Positions 7,291 to 14,003 of a DNA stretch of 18,044 bases are shown piece after piece. Source of the DNA: CAYXUW01 sp964468375. GTDB taxonomy: Bacteria; Planctomycetota; Phycisphaerae; Sedimentisphaerales; Anaerobacaceae. The position numbers and the translations under genes are program-made. A model generated the notes under the pieces. The model was not told the DNA's origin. It made no database searches and saw nothing but the letters and a program-made list of their open reading frames with translations. Location: NCBI GenBank assembly GCA_964468375.1, contig CAYXUW010000044.1, positions 1-18,044 of the forward strand. Direction: 5' to 3'. The number at the start of each line of letters is the position of its first letter. Positions within the stretch are counted from its first letter, which is position 1.

Positions 7291-8549
7291 TTTAACACCT
7301 CCAATTTAATCTTCGGAGGACTGCTGAAATCCTGCCACAGCCGCTCAGCAGTCTCCGCGGTACTATTGCCGGAATGAACATAAATACGGTATCTTAAAAC
7401 ATATTCTTCACCCGGTTCAAATACCCAGTCTGCTTTCTGTATCGGGCAAAAATTGAAAAACACCTTTCCTTCGGGCCAGATTCTCATCGGCTCCGGATGC
7501 TCGTGATTGCCCGGATAACTCATAAATATAATGCCGGCCGACCCCTTCTCCGTAGTGCCGAACACATCGCACCATCGTGCCCGCGTTCCATGCCCGTCCT
7601 TGCGGCTCTTGCCCTCCGAAGTCAGGTAATTGCTGTTGCTCTCATCCCATTCCAGAGTCGCTCGGAACCCAAAACCTCCGTATCGGTATGCCAATAATCT
7701 CAGTGGGCTTGCCGATGCACAAGACTGTTTCGTAGTATAATCCACCAGCCACCCGTTGGGCTCTCCCAGGTTCCACACCCGCACATCCAGCTCTTCGTTA
7801 AGAGCGACTTTTTCTCCCTCAGGCGTATTAAGAACAACATGCTCCTGAAGTGCGCTGAAACCTCCATACACCTTTCCGCTCTCATCTGAAATGAAACCCG
7901 CAAAACGCACTGTGCCCTGCCCTTCGTCAAGATTCCAGAAATCCACTTCTTTGCCCTCGAATTCCGTCTTCGTCCATGGATTCCACAAACCCATATGATG
8001 AATATGGTCCGCGGGATGTATACACGTCAGAATTTCCCCCGCAGGCGACCAGAGCGGATGAATAAATCCGCTGCGGGCGTAATGCGGGTCTGCTCCGTCC
8101 GGCGGAGGAACAACAGCGTGATTATATCTCAGAACTTTCTTGTCGCCTATCTGAAGCACCAAAAACAAATCATTTTTTATCACTTCAACGCCTTTCGCCT
8201 CGACAGCAGGCCCCCGCATAAGTTCATAAACACGCTTGCCGCCTGCTTCCGTAGTGCCGGAAAGAATCCACCAAAGCCGAGCCGGATCGCCTTTTTCAAT
8301 CTGTGTGGGGACAGGCACACGTTCAGAACCTTTGATTTCCTCAAGACGCATCTGTGCGGCACTGATACCATCGAGCGCAACCGACACAGGTGTATCGATT
8401 CGGGTATGCTCTCCTGCCTCAACGGTGATTTTCGCCAACGGCTCAACGGTGGTGACAAGTTGAAAACCGGGACGGCATTGAACTAAAAAAACCAGTGATA
8501 AAGTAAGAAAGCCAATCAAAAAAACTCGTGTTAACTCTCGATTCTTCAA
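7287..8549 (-). CDS. DUF6807 ('PmoA-like') exported protein
   Basis: This 420-residue protein matches what databases call the PmoA/DUF6807 family. The core signature is visible: HPADHIHHMGLWNPW around residues 177-191, then VDFWN, and later FMSYPGNHEHPEPMRIWPEG and FNFCPIQKADWVFEPGEEYVLRYRI. The His-rich segment suggests metal or sugar binding. The 'methane oxygenase' label is a database misnomer and nothing here suggests methane oxidation. Residues 8-25 form a signal peptide ending LVQC; Cys25 could be lipidated, but Gln before it is unusual for a lipobox. The start is TTG, backed by a perfect AGGAGGA at 8557-8563, 7 nt away. It is the first gene of the five-gene operon and overlaps the Tat Gfo/Idh gene by 4 nt. 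In planctomycetes such proteins often accompany Gfo/Idh enzymes. Its function is not established. Confidence 0.85.
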   Translation of the reverse strand: MKNRELTRVFLIGFLTLSLVFLVQCRPGFQLVTTVEPLAKITVEAGEHTRIDTPVSVALDGISAAQMRLEEIKGSERVPVPTQIEKGDPARLWWILSGTTEAGGKRVYELMRGPAVEAKGVEVIKNDLFLVLQIGDKKVLRYNHAVVPPPDGADPHYARSGFIHPLWSPAGEILTCIHPADHIHHMGLWNPWTKTEFEGKEVDFWNLDEGQGTVRFAGFISDESGKVYGGFSALQEHVVLNTPEGEKVALNEELDVRVWNLGEPNGWLVDYTTKQSCASASPLRLLAYRYGGFGFRATLEWDESNSNYLTSEGKSRKDGHGTRARWCDVFGTTEKGSAGIIFMSYPGNHEHPEPMRIWPEGKVFFNFCPIQKADWVFEPGEEYVLRYRIYVHSGNSTAETAERLWQDFSSPPKIKLEVLK

Positions 8550-8556
8550 TTTTTTA

Positions 8557-8563
8557 TCCTCCT
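8557..8563 (-). promoter_or_regulatory. Strong ribosome-binding site fixing a TTG start
   Basis: AGGAGGA lies 7 nt before the TTG at 8549. No ATG or GTG in frame nearby has comparable support, so this site decides the start of the DUF6807 gene. Confidence 0.75.
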
Positions 8564-8590
8564 AATAATTTAATAGCCTGTACAACCTTC

Positions 8591-8605
8591 TGTGGTTCAT
8601 CCACA
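8591..8605. repeat. Small inverted repeat between the pyr operon and the DUF6807 operon
   Basis: TGTGG-TTCAT-CCACA is a 5-bp perfect stem with a 5-nt loop in the 63-nt gap. No T-run follows on either strand, so it is not a convincing intrinsic terminator. It might be a weak mRNA processing or pausing structure, or chance. Confidence 0.3.
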
Positions 8606-8612
8606 CTTAACT

Positions 8613-9092
8613 TCATTCTTCAAGACCGAAAAAGTCGAGCCATTGTTCGGTTTCACTATCACTGATACCCTTCCGTTTTGCAGGCGGCTCTTTCACTTTC
8701 TTCTTACGGCTTAATTGCTTTTGCACGCTTTCCCAGAAAACCTCTGACTTCACTACTATCGCTTTTCTCTTCCTTGCTGCGTCCCGCAACCTCCTGTCAC
8801 TGCTGACAACTGTCAGTCTCTTAGGTGCGGTGTTCGCCGCTATCTTATCCTCGATTACCGTGTCCGCATCGCAGCTTATTCCCGCGAAAAAAACCTCCAA
8901 ATTATTTATATTATCGAATCCGCTTTTGTCCCGCGGTCCCGTGCCGTCGAAAACAACTTCACCTTTCTCGTTAATTTGATTCAAATACCTGCCTAAAATC
9001 CGGCACAGCCAGACATCGCTGACCGGCTCGAAATCCCGCTCCTCCTTATGAATCGAATGAAGCAGATTGTGACCGTCAATAATAACTGCCAT
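8613..9092 (-). CDS. NYN-domain (YacP/Rae1-like, PIN-fold) putative ribonuclease
   Basis: This is a 159-residue soluble protein with the PIN-like NYN fold. MAVIIDGHNLLHSI at the N-terminus supplies the first conserved Asp (D6), and FDGTG and CDADTVIEDKI supply further acidic residues. VVSSDRRLRDAARKRKAIVV matches the pattern of the YacP group, in which the acidic residues hold Mg2+ for RNA cleavage. The C-terminal 35 residues are basic and probably disordered (KKKVKEPPAKRKG). The ATG lies 5 nt after the pyrC stop, so it is the last tightly linked gene of the pyrimidine operon. Known relatives cleave mRNA on ribosomes or act on structured RNA; the target here is unknown and a link to pyrimidine metabolism is only positional. 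Confidence 0.82.
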   Translation of the reverse strand: MAVIIDGHNLLHSIHKEERDFEPVSDVWLCRILGRYLNQINEKGEVVFDGTGPRDKSGFDNINNLEVFFAGISCDADTVIEDKIAANTAPKRLTVVSSDRRLRDAARKRKAIVVKSEVFWESVQKQLSRKKKVKEPPAKRKGISDSETEQWLDFFGLEE

Positions 9093-9097
9093 CCTAA

Positions 9098-10378
9098 TCA
9101 GCTATCCGCAGAGAACCTTATCTCGCCGCCTACGATTGTCTTTTCGACCTTGCCCTTTACGGCCCAGCCGTGATAGGGACAGTTTCTGCTTTTAGAGCGG
9201 AACTTACTCACGTCAATTTTATACTCGGAATTCGGGTCAATAATAGTAACATCGCCCTGCTTGCCTTTGCCGAGCGTGCCTTTGTCAACGCCGATTATCT
9301 TCGCCGGCTTTTCCGTCATCAATCTGATAAGACCCGGCCAATCCAGAACACCCGGCTCGATAAGCGCCTTAACAAAAAGCGCCAAAGAACACTCCAGACT
9401 CGCCATGCCGAAAGGTGCAGTTAAAAACTCAAGCTCCTTTTCGCTCTGCAGATGTGGGGCATGGTCACTTACCAATGCATCGACCAAGCCCTCGGCAATC
9501 GCCCTTTTCAGCGCCTTAATATCTTTCTCCGTCCGCAGCGGAGGATTAACTTTATAGTTCGTATCGTATTCAGCACAACACTCTTCAGTCAAAAGCAAAT
9601 GATGCGGCGTCACCTCACAGGTAATCGGCAGCGACTCTTTTTTCGCGGCCCTTATCAATCCAACCGAACCGGCCGTTGATATATGCTGAGCGTGATACCG
9701 AACTCCCGTTTTCCTGACAAGCTGAATATCACGCCAAAGCATCGCTTCCTCCGCAAGCGGATCCGCCCCGGGCAAACCGAGTACAGCCGAATGATAACCC
9801 GAATTCATCACCCCTTTGCCCGCAAAACTGTTGTCCTGACAATGCTGCGCTACCACTACATTGAACATACCCGCATACTTCAGAGCCCGCAGCATAACCG
9901 ATGGGTCCTGCACCCCGTTGCCGTCATCGGTAAAACCGACGGCACCGGCCTCTGCCATAAATCCCATCTCCGCAAGCTCAACTCCTGCAAGCCCCTTGGT
10001 GATGGCCCCCATCGTATAAACGTGCGTCTTCCTCGCCTGGCGCGCCTTTCTGTGAATATACTCGACATCAGTTTCATTTTCGATAGGCGGGTTTGTATTC
10101 GGCATACAAACAACCGAAGTAAATCCTGCCCCAACCGCCGCTGCCGAGCCGCTTGCTATCGTCTCTTCCTCTTCATCGCCCGGCTCACGGAAATGAACAT
10201 GAATATCAATCAGCCCCGGCACAACTAATTTACCAGCGGCATCAATGACCGTATCCGCAGATTTCTCGATTTTGCCGACCTCTGCAACACTGCCATTAAC
10301 AACAAGCACATCGCATTCTTTGTCGACGTCGTTTGCAGGGTCTATCACACGGCCATTCTTTATCAAAACCTTACTCAT
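9098..10378 (-). CDS. pyrC: Dihydroorotase
   Basis: This enzyme catalyses the third step of de novo pyrimidine synthesis, cyclising carbamoyl-aspartate to dihydroorotate. The 426-residue length and motifs are those of the long bacterial type: DIHVHFREPGD with metal ligands His60 and His62, MPNTNPP for substrate, FTDDGNGV, AQHCQDN, YHAQHIST and VSDHAPH with the catalytic Asp. All metal and catalytic residues appear present, so it should be active rather than a non-catalytic partner of ATCase. The ATG is only 3 nt after the stop of the DUF4139 gene, and pyrB and pyrR lie further upstream in the same direction. Assembly with PyrB into a larger complex, known in Aquifex, is possible but not shown. 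Confidence 0.96.
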   Translation of the reverse strand: MSKVLIKNGRVIDPANDVDKECDVLVVNGSVAEVGKIEKSADTVIDAAGKLVVPGLIDIHVHFREPGDEEEETIASGSAAAVGAGFTSVVCMPNTNPPIENETDVEYIHRKARQARKTHVYTMGAITKGLAGVELAEMGFMAEAGAVGFTDDGNGVQDPSVMLRALKYAGMFNVVVAQHCQDNSFAGKGVMNSGYHSAVLGLPGADPLAEEAMLWRDIQLVRKTGVRYHAQHISTAGSVGLIRAAKKESLPITCEVTPHHLLLTEECCAEYDTNYKVNPPLRTEKDIKALKRAIAEGLVDALVSDHAPHLQSEKELEFLTAPFGMASLECSLALFVKALIEPGVLDWPGLIRLMTEKPAKIIGVDKGTLGKGKQGDVTIIDPNSEYKIDVSKFRSKSRNCPYHGWAVKGKVEKTIVGGEIRFSADS

Positions 10379-10381
10379 AAA

Positions 10382-12196
10382 CTATCTGTTTCCCCGTCTG
10401 GATACCGGCCTGATGTTCATATCGTTATCATACACCATGCTGTAGCTATAGGTTACTATCGTCGCCTTTTCTTCCGCCGTGGCCGGTGCCAAAGTCAAAT
10501 CCCATCGCAGAACACCTTTGTCCTTCTCGGCTCTCAGATACTCTGGGTCTTTACTAAGCGGAACATTCGTCTGAAAATCTTTAATTTCCAGTTCCTCATC
10601 TTCGGTATAAGGTATCCTTTCCAGCAGACGAAGCTTGACCTGTGTGTTTTTATAATTGTCAATAGCTATCCGATAATCATATTTCTCCACCCGATTGCCC
10701 CAAAGCGTATCTACCTTCTTGTCTTTGAATTCCCTTGAGATTTGAATCTGACTGTCAACTCCGAAGCCCGCTGTGAACTTTTCCCCCATTGTCACCATTT
10801 CAAGTTGACCTTTACCGACAAACTCGCCGTTGCGATACATACTGCAAGGACCTGCAAGCAATATGACTTCACTATCATTAATAATATCCGCCTGTAGATA
10901 AACATAATTTGTCAGCAGAGGTATACCTATCATCAAAAAGTCAGCTTTGGCTTCGAAAGAAGCTATAGTAATCAACTGCTGGTCGCTGCGGCTGGGCATC
11001 GATAAACCGCTGCCCAAATCATAGGTAACACTTACACCCTCAGTACGTGCAAACCTCACCGCCTCCTCCTGCATCACCTGCGCTGCCTTCTCATCTGCAT
11101 AAAACTCCATCAGTTGATTGTCCATCGCTACTTTGTTAAGCGCAGACTGCGCAACTTTACCCTTTCTGGCTATTTGCTGACGTTCACTTTGAAGTTTATT
11201 AAATTCATCGCTCAAATCTCTATACACACTCTTGTCATATAACTCTCCTTCGCGTGGTGCACTTGCTGCACGTTTAGATCTTAATAAACTCCACCACCTT
11301 CCACCGGTTTCAGTCACTTCCACCTCTATAGGCTCTAAAACCGGAGCCCCCGCAGCCATCGTCGGCTGAGCAGTTGACAAACTCAACGCAACATCGTCCC
11401 AGTCTTCACCGCTGGCTTGATGCATTATCGCATTGTATTCGACAGTCACCTTAGACTCATCGGGCTCAGCCCGAAGATTATACTGCGGCAGCCAATTCGC
11501 GTTATTAACCAGATACCTTAACTCAATAGTCGTTCTCTTTTTATTAGGGCTGTTAACAACAAGCACCGCTTCTCGCTCGGTCCGGCTGCGACCCGCTTGA
11601 AGCTCCTGCAGTTGCCGTTGCAGCAGTTCCAGTTCCTTCTCAAGCTCTTTCTGGCGAAATTCTATTTCCACAGTTTTTTCGTGCCATTCTATCGCCTTCT
11701 CTTCAAGATGGCTCATGAACTTCTCGATCGACTCGGAATCCATAACTCCACGGTTTAGATCGGCGTTGGCCGCATCCACCGAAAGCTTCCACTGTTGCTC
11801 GAAGTGACTAAACAGCCAACATGCTATATTCAAGTCCCTTTTTGCCTGATAGCTCCGGTTTTTAACCTCCTCAATTTCAGCATCCAGTTTTTTTACTTCT
11901 TCTCGGGTGTCCTCCCTCACCGCCTTCTCACGGTAGCGAACGCTCGTTACCGTCACCTCACCCAAAGCCTGGGCATATAGACTTTCAGGCACAATCTCCT
12001 TAGGAAGTTCCTGCACGACCATTTCTGAACTGCCTCCGGGTAGTTCAACCTCAATCGTCCTGCTGACCAGTGCCTGGCCTCGATATACTATTACTTCAGA
12101 GATTGAACCGACAACTTCCCGAATATCCTCCTCGGAAAAACAGGGCTGAACAATAACAAGAACCAAAACAACCAGTATCAATATGCGATCCTTCAT
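10382..12196 (-). CDS. DUF4139/DUF4140 (mucoidy inhibitor A-like) exported protein
   Basis: This 604-residue protein has a cleavable signal peptide (hydrophobic 5-17, likely cut after CFS at about 21). The N-terminal DUF4140-type region (about 28-115) includes VIVYRGQALVSRTIEVELPGGSSEMVVQ-type strands. A charged helical/coiled-coil segment spans roughly 96-205 (rich in E, K, Q and L). The C-terminal DUF4139 domain begins around 215 with YLVNNANWLPQYNLRAE and LSLSTAQP. Members are secreted or envelope proteins of unknown biochemical role; MuiA itself was named for an effect on mucoid phenotype. It lies between pyrB (31-nt gap) and pyrC (3-nt gap), so it is cotranscribed with the pyrimidine genes although nothing in it suggests nucleotide metabolism. 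Confidence 0.88.
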   Translation of the reverse strand: MKDRILILVVLVLVIVQPCFSEEDIREVVGSISEVIVYRGQALVSRTIEVELPGGSSEMVVQELPKEIVPESLYAQALGEVTVTSVRYREKAVREDTREEVKKLDAEIEEVKNRSYQAKRDLNIACWLFSHFEQQWKLSVDAANADLNRGVMDSESIEKFMSHLEEKAIEWHEKTVEIEFRQKELEKELELLQRQLQELQAGRSRTEREAVLVVNSPNKKRTTIELRYLVNNANWLPQYNLRAEPDESKVTVEYNAIMHQASGEDWDDVALSLSTAQPTMAAGAPVLEPIEVEVTETGGRWWSLLRSKRAASAPREGELYDKSVYRDLSDEFNKLQSERQQIARKGKVAQSALNKVAMDNQLMEFYADEKAAQVMQEEAVRFARTEGVSVTYDLGSGLSMPSRSDQQLITIASFEAKADFLMIGIPLLTNYVYLQADIINDSEVILLAGPCSMYRNGEFVGKGQLEMVTMGEKFTAGFGVDSQIQISREFKDKKVDTLWGNRVEKYDYRIAIDNYKNTQVKLRLLERIPYTEDEELEIKDFQTNVPLSKDPEYLRAEKDKGVLRWDLTLAPATAEEKATIVTYSYSMVYDNDMNIRPVSRRGNR

Positions 12197-12227
12197 TTTT
12201 CCTTCCCTGAAAATACAAAAATCATTA

Positions 12228-13187
12228 TTAACCCTTTAACGCCGCCGCCTGATTGACTAAGAATAAAACCGCCATCCGAACGGCAAGCCCGTTTTTCACC
12301 TGCTCTAAAATAACGCTGTTCGCACCATCCGCCACTTCGCTTTCCATCTCCAGCCCTCTGTTAATCGGCCCGGGATGCATAACCAGAATATCCGGCTTCG
12401 CCCTTTTCATACGCTCTACCGTCAGCCCGAAATAATGCGAATATTCCCGCACCGATGGAAACGGATTGCCTCCCAGCCGCTCGAACTGTATCCGGAGCAT
12501 ATTTATCACATCAATCTTTTCGATAACCTCGTCGAGCGAGTAGCTTACCTTAACCGGCAGCCGGTCAACCTGCGCCGGCATAAGCGTCGGTGGGCCGACA
12601 AATATTACCTCCGCCCCGAGTTTCGTCATAGCCCACATATCGCTGCGGGCCACACGCGAGTGCGCTATGTCGCCGACAATCGCTATCTTCAAACCATCCA
12701 GAGTCCCTTTGGATTTGCGAATCGTATAAACATCCAAAAGCCCTTGAGTCGGATGTTCGCAGAAACCGTCACCTGCGTTCACCACACAGGCGTTAATATT
12801 TCTGCTCAAAAATTTCGATGCCCCCCCGGCGCTGTGCCGCACCACGACAATATCAATACCCATCGCTTCCAGATTCTTGGCCGTATCCAGAAGCGTCTCG
12901 CCTTTGCTGACCGAGCTTGCCGTTTTGGTGAACTCCACAACGTCGGCGCTTAATCGGTTCGCCGCCAGCGTAAAGCTGTTTCGCGTTCGCGTGCTGTCCT
13001 CAAAAAACAAATTCATCACGACCTTGCCCCGCAAAGGCGGCGCCTTCTTCACCGACCGCGTGCTTATCTGCTCGAAACCTTTCGCCGTGTCGAGAATATG
13101 CGTAATTTCTTCAGCGCTTAAATCACGCAGTCCCAATAAATGCTTGTGCCGCCACCGGAACTGTTTGCTCTTTCTTATCAGCGCCAT
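12228..13187 (-). CDS. pyrB: Aspartate carbamoyltransferase catalytic subunit
   Basis: This is the second step of pyrimidine synthesis: carbamoyl phosphate plus aspartate gives carbamoyl-aspartate. The 319 residues show FEDSTRTRNSF (carbamoyl phosphate site), VVRHSAGGAS, HPTQGLLDVYTI, the MLRIQFER aspartate-domain segment and MHPGPINRGLE. Both the carbamoyl phosphate and aspartate domains are complete. No regulatory subunit gene (pyrI) is next to it; instead pyrR lies 12 nt upstream, the arrangement seen in PyrR-controlled operons. Stop TAA; ATG start with family-like N-terminus. Confidence 0.97.
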   Translation of the reverse strand: MALIRKSKQFRWRHKHLLGLRDLSAEEITHILDTAKGFEQISTRSVKKAPPLRGKVVMNLFFEDSTRTRNSFTLAANRLSADVVEFTKTASSVSKGETLLDTAKNLEAMGIDIVVVRHSAGGASKFLSRNINACVVNAGDGFCEHPTQGLLDVYTIRKSKGTLDGLKIAIVGDIAHSRVARSDMWAMTKLGAEVIFVGPPTLMPAQVDRLPVKVSYSLDEVIEKIDVINMLRIQFERLGGNPFPSVREYSHYFGLTVERMKRAKPDILVMHPGPINRGLEMESEVADGANSVILEQVKNGLAVRMAVLFLVNQAAALKG

Positions 13188-13199
13188 AACTTCGTATCT

Positions 13200-13727
13200 C
13201 TACTCGATAACGACTTCTTCTTTTCCGTCTGATTCGGAAAGAAAAACCTGCACCAGTTTCCCCGGCTCGATATCGGTTTTATAACCGACATAATCCGCCT
13301 GTATAGGAAACTCTCTGCCCACCCTGTCAACGAGAACCGCCAGTCGTATCGCCTTCGGCCTGCCCAAATCTATAAGCGCATCCAGCGCCGCACGCGTCGA
13401 GCGACCGGTATATAAAACATCGTCAACTAAAACAATTATCTTATCATCTATATTGAAACCAATCTCTGTAGTGCGCACCTGCGGCTGCTCACCGCCCTGC
13501 GGCGAATTCAAATCATCCCGGTAAAGTGTTATATCCAATGTCCCGCATAGTATGTCCCTGCCAAGCTCCCCAGATAATCTGCCCGACAACCTTTGCGCGA
13601 GAACCTCACCCCTGCTGCGAATGCCGATTACCGCAAGGTCAAGTTCGGATGGGGTTTCGGAAATAATTCGGCTTGTCAAACCCTTGAGGATTTGCTCGAT
13701 TTGCTCGGAATTCAAAATTATTTTCAT
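13200..13727 (-). CDS. pyrR: Bifunctional pyr operon regulator / uracil phosphoribosyltransferase PyrR
   Basis: PyrR binds pyr mRNA in response to UMP/UTP and usually also converts uracil and PRPP to UMP. The 175-residue protein has the PRPP loop VLVDDVLYTGRSTRAALDAL, the family segment LDITLYRDDL, GIRSRGEVLAQRL, and the C-terminal GREFPIQADYVGYKT. An ATG at 13799 would add 24 unrelated residues, but it lies upstream of a clear -10 box (13771-13776), so ATG 13727 is the likely start; this gives the usual family length. The ribosome site is poor (AGGGA about 12 nt upstream). It is first in the operon pyrR-pyrB-DUF4139-pyrC-NYN. Whether it retains RNA regulation is open, since the leader is very short. 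Confidence 0.94.
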   Translation of the reverse strand: MKIILNSEQIEQILKGLTSRIISETPSELDLAVIGIRSRGEVLAQRLSGRLSGELGRDILCGTLDITLYRDDLNSPQGGEQPQVRTTEIGFNIDDKIIVLVDDVLYTGRSTRAALDALIDLGRPKAIRLAVLVDRVGREFPIQADYVGYKTDIEPGKLVQVFLSESDGKEEVVIE

Positions 13728-13763
13728 AGTTACGGCAATTCCCTGGCCAAAAAGCTCGAATGT

Positions 13764-13799
13764 CGGCCGGATTATAGCAACCAAGCCCGATAAAGGCAA
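13764..13799 (-). promoter_or_regulatory. Promoter of the pyrR operon
   Basis: On the minus strand TTGCCT (13794-13799) and a perfect TATAAT (13771-13776) are 17 nt apart, and TG one base before the -10 makes it an extended -10 promoter. Transcription should begin near 13764, giving a leader of only about 36 nt. That leader can form a GC-rich stem from two GGCC blocks (about 13765-13768 and 13744-13747) with a loop of about 16 nt, ending near the start region of pyrR. Confidence 0.7.
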
Positions 13800-13879
13800 G
13801 GATTCTACCCTAACTTTTACAAATCCCCTTTTTCAATACTGAAAACCCAATATTTCACGCCATCCGGCAGAAAATTTGC

Positions 13880-13908
13880 TTGAAAAAAAATCCCCTTTAT
13901 GGTATCAT
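13880..13908 (+). promoter_or_regulatory. Promoter of the dockerin subtilase gene
   Basis: TTGAAA (13880-13885) and TATCAT (13903-13908) are exactly 17 nt apart on the plus strand, a strong sigma70-like match. The expected start is near 13915, about 90 nt before the ATG. It is divergent from the pyrR promoter in the same 276-nt intergenic region (13728-14003). Confidence 0.65.
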
Positions 13909-13921
13909 ACATCAAGTATCC

Positions 13922-13968
13922 AGGGCAGAACCATGGGTCGCAGCTTATAGGCGAATTTCTGCCTTTTT
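13922..13968 (+). promoter_or_regulatory. Nested leader hairpin followed by a T-run (possible attenuator)
   Basis: Just after the predicted transcription start, AGGGCAGAA (13922-13930) pairs with TTCTGCCTT (13957-13965; one G-U pair). Inside it TCGC (13938-13941) pairs with GCGA (13951-13954) around a 9-nt loop. The outer stem runs straight into TTTTT (13964-13968). A GC-containing stem plus a U-tract in an untranslated leader resembles a terminator/attenuator or a structured regulatory RNA. The pairing is seen in the sequence; the regulatory role is inference. Confidence 0.45.
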
Positions 13969-14003
13969 CGTAAGTTTTACCACTAATTTTCCGGGGGAGC
14001 GGA

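Noticed and set aside
7287..8549. Methane/ammonia monooxygenase subunit (PmoA)
   Set aside because: The family name is misleading: the protein is an exported His-rich beta protein, not a polytopic membrane monooxygenase subunit, and no pmoB or pmoC genes are present.
13728..13799. Longer PyrR starting at ATG 13799
   Set aside because: That ATG lies upstream of the predicted -10 box and the extra 24 residues do not look like the family; ATG 13727 gives a normal PyrR length.
13922..13968. Cyclic-di-GMP (GEMM-I) riboswitch in the subtilase leader
   Set aside because: Short matches (CAGGGCA, AACC, GGG-CGCA) look suggestive, but the P1b hairpin with its GNRA loop and the tetraloop-receptor arm are absent. 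A covariance-model search would settle it.
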